Positions 12,473 to 25,472 of a DNA stretch of 64,000 bases are shown piece after piece. Each line of letters begins with the position of its first letter. The first letter of the stretch is position 1. A program made the translations under genes and the position numbers. The DNA is from Stropharia rugosoannulata (taxonomy: Eukaryota; Basidiomycota; Agaricomycetes; Agaricales; Strophariaceae): contig JANCIK010000006.1 of NCBI GenBank assembly GCA_028532985.1, positions 2,542,001-2,606,000 on the forward strand. The letters are read 5' to 3'. A model generated the notes under the pieces. The model searched no databases. It saw only the letters and a list, made by a program, of their open reading frames with translations, and had not been told where the DNA came from.

Positions 12473-12722
12473 CGAGGGTATTATAATGCATGGCCACGAC
12501 AGAGGAGGCGTGTTGAGAGGGTGTATTTGACTTGATCGGGTCGTCTCGGGACAGGCCTGGCAGAACGTGCTGTTGCATGGTCTTGGCATAGATTCAGATT
12601 AGTCTGTTCCGCACAAGTAAAAATTTCCACTGACTGCGATTGTCCTTCTTGTCCTGCTACACAATCATTGCTCCCCCCAACTTTCCTCGCCCACAACCTC
12701 ACTGTCGCTCTGGGTCTGGGCA

Positions 12723-15347
12723 ATGATGGACAAAGATACAGGTCGCCCACATCGAGGTCAGTGGCCCTTTAGTTTCAACTTTCCATGCAATGTTTTTCAT
12801 TTATAAGTTCCTTGTCGCACCAGAGGGCTGAAAGGCCAAAGACAAGGCTATCAAAAACACAGGTCAGTATGGGAATCCATTGCGCCAAGTCAAACAAAAC
12901 TCACCCATCCTTCCCAGTCTGGAAGCGAGACCAGTCGAGCTGCAAACACTCTCAAGGTATGAAATCTGCATTAACTGTACATAAATCACTCATCATGATT
13001 CATGGGACAGTCAACCAAGAAGAACTCGCATGTACTCAAGAACCAGAGTTAGTGGATGAACATGCCAACCCGGGCACACACAATGCGGAGGAGGTGTCTT
13101 CTGACGGGGAAGTTGCAGGTAATGTTGCAGTTACAATTAGCCTCAATAGGTACTGAACAATATTTAGTTCAGCACAAATGCAAACGACGTTACATAGACT
13201 CTGACGAAGACGTACCAGGTAGGCATGCAAAATGTTCCTTATATCTACCCCAAACTCGCTCAAATCTCGCTTAGCACCCAAGAAAGCTGGCCAGAGTGGG
13301 GTCACAGAGTACAAGGCATGCAAGTCTGGACGGCGTGGTAAGTACTTAGAATTGCATTAATGCCCACAAACTTGATTACATCATGTGCTATGCGTGTTCA
13401 CATAGCTGTCACCAACATGATTGTAAGCGAGTCAGAGGTTGACTCGTACTCTGGTGGCAGTGATGACGACCATTCAGAGGACTCACTTGACAAAGGCAAG
13501 CCGGATAGTGATGAGGATGGGGATCTAGATTCTTTAGAAGGCCCTGATGATGTGAGTGCACCCAACTTTTCATACATTTCTCATTGACAACGAACATTAT
13601 TTAGGGCCCTGAAATCATGGACGATCGGTTGCCTCTGCCCACTGGCTGCCTCGCGAAGGCCCAGATGTACCGTCAAATAACGAACACATGCCAACAGCAG
13701 GGCAAACGGGCTGATGTCTTACAGATGTTCACAGCCCAGGTCGCTCGATCTGTGCCCCCGTCCTGCTCAGCACCTCTAACTCCCCTGCCGACCCAGCATA
13801 CTGCCCGTGTGCCCAGCCCTGAATGCCACCGAGTTAAAACAAAACAGGGCCAGTCAAGTGTTGGGGACGAATATGCTCTGCCTGTGCAGAAAGCAGGCCA
13901 TTCACCTGAAGAGATCCGAGGTCACTCCCTTCCCATGCCCAAGCCCCTGCCACCTCGCCAGATAATTGACGATATATCAGACGAAGACAACCGTGACATA
14001 ATGTCTGGTAGAGTTGTGACAATTACCTCTACATCAAAGCAATCCAAAACCAAGAAGAGGAGCAAGGTGAGATGACAAGAGTAACATATGTTCGTACACT
14101 GACTCTCCTTTCAGCAGGGACGCGACAGGTATGCTGAGCAATTAGCAGGAGAGGTAAGTTATACATGAGGTTTTATGTTATTTTTTTCGATGCTAATTTC
14201 TGGCTAATGCCTTAGGAACCCATCATACAGGAGAAAGTATCAAGAAAAGAAGACATACCCATTGAGTGGCCGGTTCATGCCACCTTAATCAAACCGCGCA
14301 AGGGGCATGAACTGGCTTTGTGTGTAAGCAGCGGAATTGATTCAAGATGTTATACACCAAGCTATCGACCTAATAATGGACGACCTCGTGCTTAAAAATG
14401 CCTGGCCGGAAATGGAGGCATGTTTTACTTATGGAAAGGATACTGTTTTGAAAGCTTGCCGGAGCCTGACTCAAGTACACAAGTCAATTGGCGACATCAA
14501 AAAACGTGTTAAATACGATCCAGTATTCGCAAAGCGCTTTCGGCGATGGTAAGTTCATTTATATATTTTGTGTTGCGGCTACTGACTGTGGCAGGCCATT
14601 GACCGACTATCAACCCAGCAGGGCCATGCTAAGAAGAAAGGTGTTGCTTACACACCATTCTTCCAGCTCAGCCTCAATGACGACTGCAAAGAACAGGTCA
14701 AATCCTTGTTTACGAAGCACCAGTACATTTTCCCCGGTGAATGGGGAAGCAGGGATCAGAAAAATGTATGTCTTGCTTTGCCGCTGTAGTACGTACTAAC
14801 AACGTCGCAGGAGTGGCAACCACGCCGACAAGAACTGTATCTCAATGTTCCCATCATCGACACGATTAGGGCCGCTTATTTTGGGTCCACACAATCATTG
14901 GGCCGCGGCTACGTTGAATCTTTCAAAGCATTGGCACTGAACAAGGAGAAGGATCAAGATGAAGAGCCTGAGTTATCAATTCCGCTCGTCGCCTTGTGTG
15001 CAACTGGGGTGAGTACTTAAACATATAATTCCTAGATCAGCGTCTCATTGTTCATATGCGCCTGTAAAGGTGTATGCAGGCATTTATGAATACCATTCGG
15101 GCCAGCGTGAAGAGGCAGCATTCAATGGTAATGTCTTTGGCTCAGTTTACTCAAAACATGTCTCCGTCCTTGATCAGCTCAAGAAAACCAAGCCAACTTT
15201 ATATCACTCAGTCATGTCCTGCCTTTATCAGGCAGTCACGTAAGTTACATTTTTTCGTTGTGAGAGTGTTCTTAATATGCATTTAGTCCACTTGTCACTG
15301 AGAATGAGGTTGAAGATGAAGACATACTATCCCTCATTGATATGTAA
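12723..15347 (+). pseudogene. DUF6532-domain gene carried by Plavaka (left copy), many introns
   Basis: Divergent from the transposase with about 250 bp between starts. At least twelve short exons can be chained; the N-terminal part is basic and acidic low-complexity (RAERPKTRLSKTQ, HNAEEVSSDGEVA, SDDDHSEDSLDKGK). The C-terminal domain (about 14330-15347) matches DUF6532: DVIHQAIDLIMDDLVLKNAW, EWQPRRQELYLNVPIIDTIR, PELSIPLVALCATG, VYAGIYEYHSGQREEAAFNG, SVYSKHVSVLDQL and KTKPTLYHSVMSCLYQAV; stop 15345-15347. DUF6532 is a basidiomycete domain of unknown function, often in expanded families. Relative to the right copy a small indel pair at about 14320-14335 (TGTGTGTAAGCAGCGG) breaks the frame here. 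First exon start uncertain. Confidence 0.75.
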
Positions 15348-15731
15348 TCTCACCTCTGTAGTCCAGATCATTATATATCACTATGTTGCTTGTCGCTTAT
15401 GTTAAGGCCATAAATACCTAATAAATAATTGAAATTTCGGATGTAAATGTGTCTCTTTCTGCCCTAATATGTGGACAACCCACATATAATCTGAGAAAAG
15501 TATGTGGTCAGAAGTGAATATTATACATGAAATTGGATGGTCATTGCTCAATATTTTGCGACAAATAGATGAATAACCAACTAGTAAACATAGGTAATAA
15601 CACGTGATATTACTACCGGACCACTCCAATTCACGGTAATTCCCGGTAATCAGGTAATTCCAGTATTACTGGCTTATTCACAGTAATACTCTGTATTATG
15701 ATGGAATTTCCAAAACACAAAATCCCTGATG
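15348..15731. other. Terminal non-coding DNA of left Plavaka copy (inner end)
   Basis: 384 bp between the DUF6532 stop and the transposon end. AT-rich, no gene. It holds short repeated GTAATTCC / GGTAATCAGGTAATTCC words (15640-15665) close to the inverted repeat, which could be subterminal transposase sites. Confidence 0.6.
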
Positions 15732-16624
15732 TAGCATTGCTGTCTTCTGGCAGTGGGCTGATGAATCACGGCAGGAGACAGTTGCATCCTGCGATTCTGG
15801 GGAGAGGTTCCTGGGGGGGATAGGTGTAGGTGTTCTTGCCCGGCGGTCGAAGGTTCTCCCACATACTCTCCCTGGGCTCTTGAGGCCCACCTTGCTGTCC
15901 CCGTTCGAACTCACCCTTCAACATCTTGAAATAAAATTCAAGCCATTCTAACTTTTCATCCTTCTTCAAGCAGGATTCACAAACTTGATCGATTGTTGGG
16001 TTGGACCCTGCCGGCCTTGCTGCAAGTCCAGGAATTTCGACCCATGGCACCGGACTGCCAGGGAGATCTGGCATTTGGTGCATGTTGTCGTGGAAATCTA
16101 TCATGAAAGTTAGAAGTATCTCGAAGTGGTGGCAGATGGAATCGGCGGTGACTTGGTAGTCCTCGATATCATCCACCGGTGCAAGCCACCAAATAGGTGT
16201 TGTCTCTGTCATTGACATTAGCAGGACATCTTCTTTTCGCATGAACTCCGGGTTGTAGGCCGGTGGAATCAAAATGCCATTTGGCCGGCGGGCAATGCTG
16301 TAACCGTTGATGGCCAACTGATCTAGTAGATACAGCTGCCTCATTTGGTATCCTTTCATTACACATGTTGAAATGTGAATCAATGTGAATTCCTGAATAC
16401 AACAGTTAACAGTGAAGCAATAATCAATAGATAAAACTCACAATCTCCTTCATAAGCAGGCGGGCATAGGGGTTATCATGGCAAAGCTCTCCACCAGTGA
16501 TCGAGTATCTGAGGCCACAGCAGATGCAAAACATGCAGAGGTAAAGAAGCAGGTTGCACTGCACATGATCGATGCAGGTGTCTTCATCGAGGATCGGCAT
16601 GGGGTTGGTGTTTGAAGAAGACAT
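15732..16624 (-). pseudogene. KDZ-element companion gene 2, 5' half
   Basis: Exon 1 is 16442-16624 (ATG 16624, MSSSNTNPMPILDEDTCIDH; Cys-rich LYLCMFCICCGLRYSI). A 49-nt intron (GTGAGT to ATTCAG) leads in phase to exon 2 from 16392: LIHISTCVMKGYQMRQLYLL, RRPNGILIPPAYNPEFMRKE, FEILLTFMIDFHDNMHQMPD, CLKKDEKLEWLEFYFKMLKG. A TGA at 15766-15768 interrupts the frame, after which it stays open and continues across the left Plavaka insertion into 4465-5449. The TGA is one C-to-T step from CGA. Lies head-to-tail downstream of the KDZ transposase on the same strand. Family not recognised. Confidence 0.6.
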
Positions 16625-16723
16625 TGTGATGAGATGGAGTTTGAGTAGCCGTGGAGGTAAAAATGAAAGATAAGATCAACAGTGCAGAGATGGTTGATTG
16701 ATAAGGGCATGTGTATTCATTCC

Positions 16724-18057
16724 TCAGGCCACATGATACCAGTGGCTTATATAATGTACATGTGCCTTACTAAATCTAGCATCCGCTACCCTACCTAACT
16801 CATTCCATAAGTTGATCTGTGCCTGCACGTAAGCCTGGAAACCTAGTGGGTGAGCATTAAATTGGCCGGCAGCGTCATTTGATGGGTTTTGAATGGTGGT
16901 CACTGCATCTGCCCACACATTCCGCCGGTGTTTCCACATATTTGCCATATGCACATAGAACCGGACTGTCCAGTCCATTTCATGCTGACATAGAACAACC
17001 TCTTCCTCCCAGCACATTTTCTGTGCTCTTGCTTGTAGCCAATGAATTCGATAGACTACAATTGTATTTAGTCACAGCTCGACAAGTATCAATGAAATGT
17101 ACAGTCATTGATTCTCTCCCAATTGAGATTTCCTTTGACCGGCGGATTGCCAACCGGCAGCTCCATATTATGTTCAATTCTCCATATCCAAGACATTCAA
17201 GAACTGCTACCCCCTCTTGCATTCGGTTCAGTTATTGATGCACTAGTATTTGTATCAGCTTTTGACATGATGGGGAATTGTTGATCAATGGCAGCCCTAT
17301 CATTGTCATGTCTTGCAAGGCATAGCATGGATAATCGATTCTGATTATATTTCCGCCGGTGTGTACTGGCTGCCTGTGCCAAGACGACCACACGATCCTG
17401 AGCTCTGGTGTGATGTGCACCATCTGTCCTCCTGACGTCAAATGCATATAGCCAAGATTTCTGAATAATTTCTCCACAAATTGATTCTAATAAATCATCA
17501 GCATGAGCTTTTCTGATGTTGAGCTCCGTTTTTTGCAATCGGCGGAGCATAGATTTATCCTGGGCTGATGCACCGGTGGCGATCATGAGCTCTTCTGTGA
17601 TTTCTGAAGGGAATGCCATTAGCTGTCTTTCAGGGTCAGCATAACTGACGGTTTCATTTGCAATCTCAGCCTCTTCATCTGTTTGTGCACCATCCAGAAT
17701 GGGAACATCATGCTCATCATTAAAGGCATTCACAATGTCAATGCCCATGATGTCAACAGCATTGCGAGCAAATTTGTCCAGCTGCTTGCGAAGTGTGTGC
17801 CGGTGGCGTACAAGATCCTGATGCTGCGCGACTGTGGGATCTTGAGGCATACGGCGGACGTGGGACTGCAATTCATTTCTAAATAATGAATAAATAGCAT
17901 GGTAATCATGATTGATACTCACTGCAATTGTTCAGCTTGAATACCCTGTGAAAGCCATACAGCTCGACTGCTGGTCTCTCCATTTCAAATTTCATTCTCT
18001 GAAAGCTGCACCTTGATTTCTCGCATGGTTGCAGCCTTCTGCACAGCTGGTTGATAA
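16724..18057 (-). pseudogene. KDZ transposase, C-terminal part (split by Plavaka)
   Basis: Continuation of the transposase from 41801. Removing the right Plavaka copy and one AA target copy restores the frame as EAMDIYQPAV, then KAATMREIKVQLSENEI. Features of the KDZ C-terminal region: SSRAVWLSQGIQAEQLQ, an intron of about 45 nt, RMPQDPTVAQHQDLVRHRHT, the helical LRRLQKTELNIRKAHADDLL, SICGEIIQKSWLYAFDVRRT, THRRKYNQNRLSMLCL, MSWIWRIEHN, and after an intron CWEEEVVLCQHEMDWTVRFY. Two TGA stops interrupt it (17985-17987 and 17197-17199), each where relatives or the context favour Arg. Stop at 16724. Confidence 0.9.
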
Positions 18058-18441
18058 CATCAGGGATTTTGTGTTTTGGAAATTCCATCATAATACAGAG
18101 TATTACTGTGAATAAGCCAGTAATACTGGAATTACCTGATTACCGGGAATTACCGTGAATTGGAGTGGTCCGGTAGTAATATCACGTGTTATTACCTATG
18201 TTTACTAGTTGGTTATTCATCTATTTGTCGCAAAATATTGAGCAATGACCATCCAATTTCATGTATAATATTCACTTCTGACCACATACTTTTCTCAGAT
18301 TATATGTGGGTTGTCCACATATTAGGGCAGAAAGAGACACATTTACATCCGAAATTTCAATTATTTATTAGGTATTTATGGCCTTAACATAAGCGACAAG
18401 CAACATAGTGATATATAATGATCTGGACTACAGAGGTGAGA
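18058..18441. other. Terminal non-coding DNA of right Plavaka copy (inner end)
   Basis: Mirror of 15348-15731. No gene is visible; AT-rich with the same GGAATTACC-type words near the inverted repeat. Confidence 0.6.
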
Positions 18442-21066
18442 TTACATATCAATGAGGGATAGTATGTCTTCATCTTCAACCTCATTCTCAGTGACAAGTG
18501 GACTAAATGCATATTAAGAACACTCTCACAACGAAAAAATGTAACTTACGTGACTGCCTGATAAAGGCAGGACATGACTGAGTGATATAAAGTTGGCTTG
18601 GTTTTCTTGAGCTGATCAAGGACGGAGACATGTTTTGAGTAAACTGAGCCAAAGACATTACCATTGAATGCTGCCTCTTCACGCTGGCCCGAATGGTATT
18701 CATAAATGCCTGCATACACCTTTACAGGCGCATATGAACAATGAGACGCTGATCTAGGAATTATATGTTTAAGTACTCACCCCAGTTGCACACAAGGCGA
18801 CGAGCGGAATTGATAACTCAGGCTCTTCATCTTGATCCTTCTCCTTGTTCAGTGCCAATGCTTTGAAAGATTCAACGTAGCCGCGGCCCAATGATTGTGT
18901 GGACCCAAAATAAGCGGCCCTAATCGTGTCGATGATGGGAACATTGAGATACAGTTCTTGTCGGCGTGGTTGCCACTCCTGCGACGTTGTTAGTACGTAC
19001 TACAGCGGCAAAGCAAGACATACATTTTTCTGATCCCTGCTTCCCCATTCACCCGGGAAAATGTACTGGTGCTTCGTAAACAAGGATTTGACCTGTTCTT
19101 TGCAGTCGTCATTGAGGCTGAGCTGGAAGAATGGTGTGTAAGCAACACCTTTCTTCTTAGCATGGCCCTGCTGGGTTGATAGTCGGTCAATGGCCTGCCA
19201 CAGTCAGTAGCCGCAACACAAAATATATTCATGCACTTACCATGGCCGAAAGCGCTTTTGCGAATACTGGATCGTATTTAACACGTTTTTTGATGTCGCC
19301 AATTGACTTGTGTACTTGAGTCAGGCTCCGGCAAGCTTTCAAAACAGTATCCTTTCCATAAGTAAAACATGCCTCCATTTCCGGCCAGGCATTTTTAAGC
19401 ACGAGGTCGTCCATTATTAGGTCGATAGCTTGGTGTATAACATCTTGAATCAATTCCGGCTGCTTACACAAAGCCAGTTCATGCCCCTTGCGCGGTTTGA
19501 TTAAGGTGGCATGAACCGGCCACTCAATGGGTATGTCTTCTTTTCTTGATACTTTCTCCTGTATGATGGGTTCCTAAGGCATTAGCCAGAAATTAGCATC
19601 GAAAAAAATAACATAAAACCTCATGTATAACTTACCTCTCCTGCTAATTGCTCAGCATACCTGTCGCGTCCCTGCTGAAAGGAGAGTCAGTGTACGAACA
19701 TATGTTACTCTTGTCATCTCACCTTGCTCCTCTTCTTGGTTTTGGATTGCTTTGATGTAGAGGTAATTGTCACAACTCTACCAGACATTATGTCACGGTT
19801 GTCTTCGTCTGATATATCGTCAATTATCTGGCGAGGTGGCAGGGGCTTGGGCATGGGAAGGGAGTGACCTCGGATCTCTTCAGGTGAATGGCCTGCTTTC
19901 TGCACAGGCAGAGCATATTCGTCCCCAACACTTGACTGGCCCTGTTTTGTTTTAACTCGGTGGCATTCAGGGCTGGGCACACGGGCAGTATGCTGGGTCG
20001 GCAGGGGAGTTAGAGGTGCTGAGCAGGACGGGGCACAGATCGAGCGACCTGGGCTGTGAACATCTGTAAGACATCAGCCCGTTTGCCCTGCTGTTGGCAT
20101 GTGTTCGTTATTTGACGGTACATCTGGGCCTTCGCGAGGCAGCCAGTGGGCAGAGGCAACCGATCGTCCATGATTTCAGGGCCCTAAATAATGTTCGTTG
20201 TCAATGAGAAATGTATGAAAAGTTGGGTGCACTCACATCATCAGGGCCTTCTAAAGAATCTAGATCCCCATCCTCATCACTATCCGGCTTGCCTTTGTCA
20301 AGTGAGTCCTCTGAATGGTCGTCATCACTGCCACCAGAGTACGAGTCAACCTCTGACTCGCTTACAATCATGTTGGTGACAGCTATGTGAACACGCATAG
20401 CACATGATGTAATCAAGTTTGTGGGCATTAATGCAATTCTAAGTACTTACCACGCCGTCCAGACTTGCATGCCTTGTACTCTGTGACCCCACTCTGGCCA
20501 GCTTTCTTGGGTGCTAAGCGAGATTTGAGCGAGTTTGGGGTAGATATAAGGGAACATTTTGCATGCCTACCTGGTACGTCTTCGTCAGAGTCTATGTAAC
20601 GTCGTTTGCATTTGTGCTGAACTAAATATTGTTCAGTACCTATTGAGGCTAATTGTAACTGCAACATTACCTGCAACTTCCCCGTCAGAAGACACCTCCT
20701 CCGCATTGTGTGTGCCCGGGTTGGCATGTTCATCCACTAACTCTGGTTCTTGAGTACATGCGAGTTCTTCTTGGTTGACTGTCCCATGAATCATGATGAG
20801 TGATTTATGTACAGTTAATGCAGATTTCATACCTTGAGAGTGTTTGCAGCTCGACTGGTCTCGCTTCCAGACTGGGAAGGATGGGTGAGTTTTGTTTGAC
20901 TTGGCGCAATGGATTCCCATACTGACCTGTGTTTTTGATAGCCTTGTCTTTGGCCTTTCAGCCCTCTGGTGCGACAAGGAACTTATAAATGAAAAACATT
21001 GCATGGAAAGTTGAAACTAAAGGGCCACTGACCTCGATGTGGGCGACCTGTATCTTTGTCCATCAT
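18442..21066 (-). CDS. DUF6532-domain gene carried by Plavaka (right copy)
   Basis: Same spliced gene as at 12723-15347. The helix-rich start of DUF6532 is intact here: CKQPELIQDVIHQAIDLIMD continues to KRVKYDPVFAKALSAM (19229-19471), then VYAGIYEYHSGQREEAAFNG and the stop at 18442. Introns have canonical GT-AG ends. At about 20030 one base is missing relative to the left copy (GGACGGGGCACAG against CGTCCCCCTGTG-type context), which shifts the middle exon. The gene is divergent from the transposase with about 250 bp between. Function unknown; co-residence with Plavaka suggests a transposon accessory or passenger. Confidence 0.72.
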
Positions 21067-21313
21067 TGCCCAGACCCAGAGCGACAGTGAGGTTGTGGGC
21101 GAGAAAGTTGGGGAGCAATGATTGTGTAGCAGGACAAGAAGGACAATCGCAGTCAGTGGAAATTTTTACTTGTGCGGAACAGACTAATCTGAATCTATGC
21201 CAAGACCATGCAACAGCACGTTCTGCCAGGCCTGTCCCGAGACGACCCGATCAAGTCAAATACACCCTCTCAACACGCCTCCTCTGTCGTGGCCATGCAT
21301 TATAATACCCTCG

Positions 21314-24300
21314 ATGGCAGGGTTCACCCAGACATGCCCCGGGTGTGGGCATTCTGACCTTAGTCGGACAGGTTATTGGTCACATTTACGACAAAGCCCC
21401 GACAGTTGCTGCGCAAAGTCTTAGCAGAATTGAATGCAGCTTTACAAACAGATTCTGATGTTTCGAGCTTGAATGGCAGTGATTCCGAGGAGGATGAGGG
21501 GGATGAACTCACTGAAGAAGACGATGAATTAGAGAATTCAGACATTCACGAACATGCCAATGTCATTCCATTTGCGGGAGATGCATTTGGAGGGCCAGCA
21601 GAATATGCGGATGATGACTTCAGCCAGCAAGACAATGTCAACCCGGCGTCAGAGGAGGGACTCGAGCAGGAAGAGGAAGTGGTTATTCAGGAAGATGAGG
21701 TCGGCACAGACATTACAGTTGATCCCGATCCCACCCTTACACCCGATGATGTCAATAACGGTCTGCCCACTGGCCCGGCCAATCCAGCAATTGAGAACAA
21801 GTGCCAACTGCTGTATACCACAGAGCAAGACCTAGGCAATCATCCCAGGATTGTCTCGTATAACGATGTATTTCCAGACAGTCAGTGCAGCCAAATCAAG
21901 TTTCGTGGGACGTCTCTGGATTCCAATTACCATTCTTTGCTTCATTCCGATGCACCTGTTAATCCGTGGCATCCCTTCAATTCTGAATTGGACTGGAAGT
22001 TGGCCAAGTGGGCTAAACAATGTGGCCCTGGCAGTACAGCGTTAACCGAGTTGTTATCTATTGACGGGGTAAGTAACATTTATCTTGTTAAAACAGCGAG
22101 GTTAATTGATTGAAATTCATCAACAGATACAAGATGCACTCAATTTGTCGTACAGGACCACAACGCAGCTGAACAATCTTGTTGACAAATCTTTGCCTCA
22201 CATTCGTCCCGCATTTGCGTGTCATCAGGTCAAGGTCACTGATGAATTATTTGATTTTTATGTACGAAATATATTGGACTGCATACGAGCATTCTGGGCC
22301 GACCCAAAATTTCTTCCATACCTTGTGTTTGTGCCAGAGCAACACTACACAGATGACGACCACACAGTGCGTATGTATCACAATATTCACACTGGAAAAT
22401 GGTGGTGGGGAACACAGGTAGCATCTTCCTCAATTATGGTGGTTGTCCTACTTATGATTTCATGACAGAAGGCAGTCGAGGACTACACAAAGAAGAAGGG
22501 AATAACCATAGTCCCAATTATTCTCTCTACAGATAAAACACAGTTGACGACTTTCAGCAACAAGTCCGCTTATCCTGTTTACATGACCATTGGCAACCTC
22601 CCAAAAAATATACGCCGGAAACTGTCTCGTCAAGGGCAAATTTTGCTTGCTTATTTGCCGACAGATAAGCTGCGTCATATTCCCAAGAAGGCAGTGCAAC
22701 AACGCGTCCTCACTAAGCTGTTTCACATTTGCATGGGATTTGCAGTCCGACCACTCGAGACCGTGGGGTTAACTGGGATGAACCTGGTCAGTGGTGACGG
22801 CACTGGACGAGATGGACACCCTATATGTGCCGCCCATGTTGGGGATTATCCGGAACAGATACTGGTTACATGCACTTACAACAGTGACTGTCCCACTTGC
22901 CCCATACCGCGGGCAGAGCTTGGGAATCCAGACGCCACGTGTCCTCCTCGCACCATGGACACTGCACTGGATGCGCTCTGCTCTTATGGCCATGTGAATA
23001 CAAGGGAATTCAAAGAGAAATGCAGGGCCGCAGGCATCAAGCCTATACTGCACCCATACTGGCATGATTTGCCTTTTCTCAACATCTTCACGGCTATTAC
23101 ACCTGACATTCTACATCAAATTTTGCAAGGTCTCATCAAGCACCTACTTTTGTGGCTGTGCGCAGCTTTGGGCGACAAACACATCAACCGCAGATGCCAG
23201 TGCCTCCTCCCAGTCATAACATCAGTCTATTTCTGAATGGTATCATGCATTTGTCCCGGTTAGTGGCACAGAGCACGAACAAATATGCTGCATTTTACTG
23301 GGCTTAGTTGCAGATGTACCTCTCCCAAATGGGTTCTCCAATGTTCAACTTATCCGTGCTGTACAGGGTATTCTGGACTTTCTTTACTTGGCCAAGTATC
23401 CTGTACATACCTGTGAGACTCTTGCTTGCATGGATGATGCACTGGCTGCATATAACATGAATCGCAAGATCTTCATCAATTTGGGGATACGAACAGACTT
23501 CAATTTCCCCAAATCGCATATAGTTAACCATTATATGTATCTCATTGAACTATACAGCACGCCTGATAACTTTGACAGCACATACACCGAACGACTTCAC
23601 ATCGACTATGCAAAGGATGCTTACCGTGCTACGAACACCAAGAATGAATACCCCCAGATGACGACATGGCTGGAACGCCGGGAGTCTGTACAATTCTGGC
23701 AATTTCTGTGCCGCCAGTTTGAGAAACTTACCCCGGACTTCGAGGTCCCTCGCATACCAAACGTCATCCCCCCTCGCCAACTGAAAATGGCGTTAAGACC
23801 CAATGTATACAGCGTCCCGGTTAAGGACCTCATTCAACATTACCATGCTCCTGACTTCATTTTTGCTTTAACCTGCTTCGTCTTGCGTATCAACAACCCC
23901 CAGTACACAGAACAGCAGCTCACAACCGAGGTGCGGCAGAACCCTGTGAATGTTCGCAAAGTGTCAGTCTATCATCGAATCAAGTATGTACAACGGGATC
24001 CATGTGGCCAGGACCCGCATTTCGACAATATAGTGGATTCCATTCATTGTGAATCCGCTCGACGCAACCCGGCGGGCAAAATGCTTCCAGGCTGTTTTGA
24101 CACTGCACTGGTACTCAACAAAAATAGGGCCAATGAAATTGGTGCCCAAGGTATGTACTTACCTTTGGATGGCCCGGGATTGTACTCAACAATGTGGCAA
24201 CAGTATATGTAATTGTTCAGGTCTGCTGTATATTCACCTTGCCTGCTCCAGTTATGGCACTACTGTTTGGCCATCGCAGGAATCACAGCCAGCTAAAATA

Positions 24301-24568
24301 CCTAGCGTACGTTGAATGGTTCACCCCGCTTTGCAACGTTCAGCCATCAATGACCCACAGCATGTACAAAATTGCGTGCACTCGAACAAATGGTATTGTC
24401 CGGGCCAGCATCATACCCGTAGCTGCAATCAAGCAGAGTTGCCACCTTATTCCGGTTTTTGGTGACACAATTCCTGCAGACTGGAATTTGACAAACATTT
24501 TGGACCGTGCTTCGTACTTTTACCTTAATCCTTATGATCACCGCAGTAATTTCTCCAAACTGTTCTAA
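21314..24568 (+). pseudogene. Plavaka transposase (right copy), frameshifted at other sites
   Basis: Same gene as 9216-12472. Here the blocks broken in the left copy are intact (RPAFACHQVKVTDELFDF, GKWWWGTQ before the intron donor, KNIRRKLSRQGQILLAYLPT), but three other places differ: one A missing near 21415 (GCGCAAAGTC), one C missing near 23206 (GCCTCCTCCCAGTC) and a small change near 23697 (TTCTGGCAATTTC). The two copies complement each other at every lesion. C-terminal exon 24222-24568 follows an intron GTATGTAC to TTGTTCAG and ends with LNPYDHRSNFSKLF. Confidence 0.93.
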
Positions 24569-24846
24569 TCTTCGACTGATTTTTAATTCTATTCTATGCA
24601 AACTGCTCGACATGTACATTCTACCCTTCATCATGATATGATTATTCACTGCTGACTTTGTTTAAACCGTGTGAATTTGTTTCAACTTCAACTGATCCCA
24701 TGGCCATATTGTCTGATTCCTGCCACGATGTCTTCCCAAAACACTACATCAAAATTTCTACTTAACATGACGCCCAGCTGCAGTGTCGGACTCATCAGGG
24801 ACTAGACAGTTTCTACGCCAATGTGTCTCGAAATCTCGTATGCCAA

Positions 24847-25472
24847 TCACTCCCGCCCTTTGACCTTCTGAATGAAGTCATCCAGCCCAATAGACATAGT
24901 CTCCAATGCGACATCTGCTTTGTGGACGCATGCCTCCAGATGCTCAACTTCTTGACACTGCCTGGTAAGCACCTTCTGCTTCTGAGCCAGCTCTTTGACC
25001 GTAGTGTCATAAGCTTTTCTAGCTTCGAACAATTTAGCCCGGTCTTCCCCGTGCTTGTGATGAAGCTGCATGTAGGCCTTTTGCGCCTCTGCAAACTGCG
25101 TGTTTGTCTCTGCCATGGTAGATGGAATCATCACAGGAAGGTCCGGAGAGGCACAGTGCACTCCATCATGCCCAGGCAACGCAGGAGTCTCGGAATGCCC
25201 ATCAGGGTCACTGGTACTGTTGGCCAATGCATTAACCTCCAGCACCTTGGACTCAGTGGCAATGCCAGGGTCTGCATTCCTGCCGACACAACTACCACCT
25301 TGCGAGGTAGACCTGGACCTACAAATGAAACAACATTCTGAATACGAGGGTACTGAACTTACCGACCCAAATGCCCTGTGCGAGACGTCGAGGTTATGAC
25401 AACCATTGCTCGATTAATACGACTTGGTTGAGCTGGTGTACCAGAAGTTGGTTCACCTGGTTGAATATTCAT
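24847..25472 (-). CDS. Plavaka companion coiled-coil gene (right copy)
   Basis: Mirror of 8312-8937, with exon 1 at 25363-25472 and exon 2 at 24847-25318, open throughout. A local change turns PASSGHDG into PALPGHDG. The coiled-coil half (AEAQKAYMQLHHKHGEDRAK onward) is unchanged, so coding selection or recency has kept both copies open. Confidence 0.7.

Larger units (their letters stand above)
5450..15731. mobile_element. Plavaka DNA transposon, left copy (10,282 bp)
   Basis: Ends are CATCAGGAAAAATGTGATTT (5450) and, on the other strand, CATCAGGGATTTTGTGTTTT (15731), an imperfect terminal inverted repeat of about 28 bp. Flanks are TA at 5448-5449 and TA at 15732-15733, a 2-bp target duplication; its removal rejoins the reading frame of KDZ-element gene 2. 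The same sequence in opposite orientation lies at 18058-41800. Gene order from 5450: gene d (minus), gene a (minus), coiled-coil gene (plus), transposase (minus), DUF6532 gene (plus). This copy has no later insertions and so preserves the empty sites of four insertions found in the right copy. Confidence 0.92.

Noticed and set aside
11672..12589. Start of the Plavaka transposase at 12589
   Set aside because: The upstream extension to 12589 has no protein-like pattern and precedes the finger; ATG 12472 right before the Cys/His motif is the better start.
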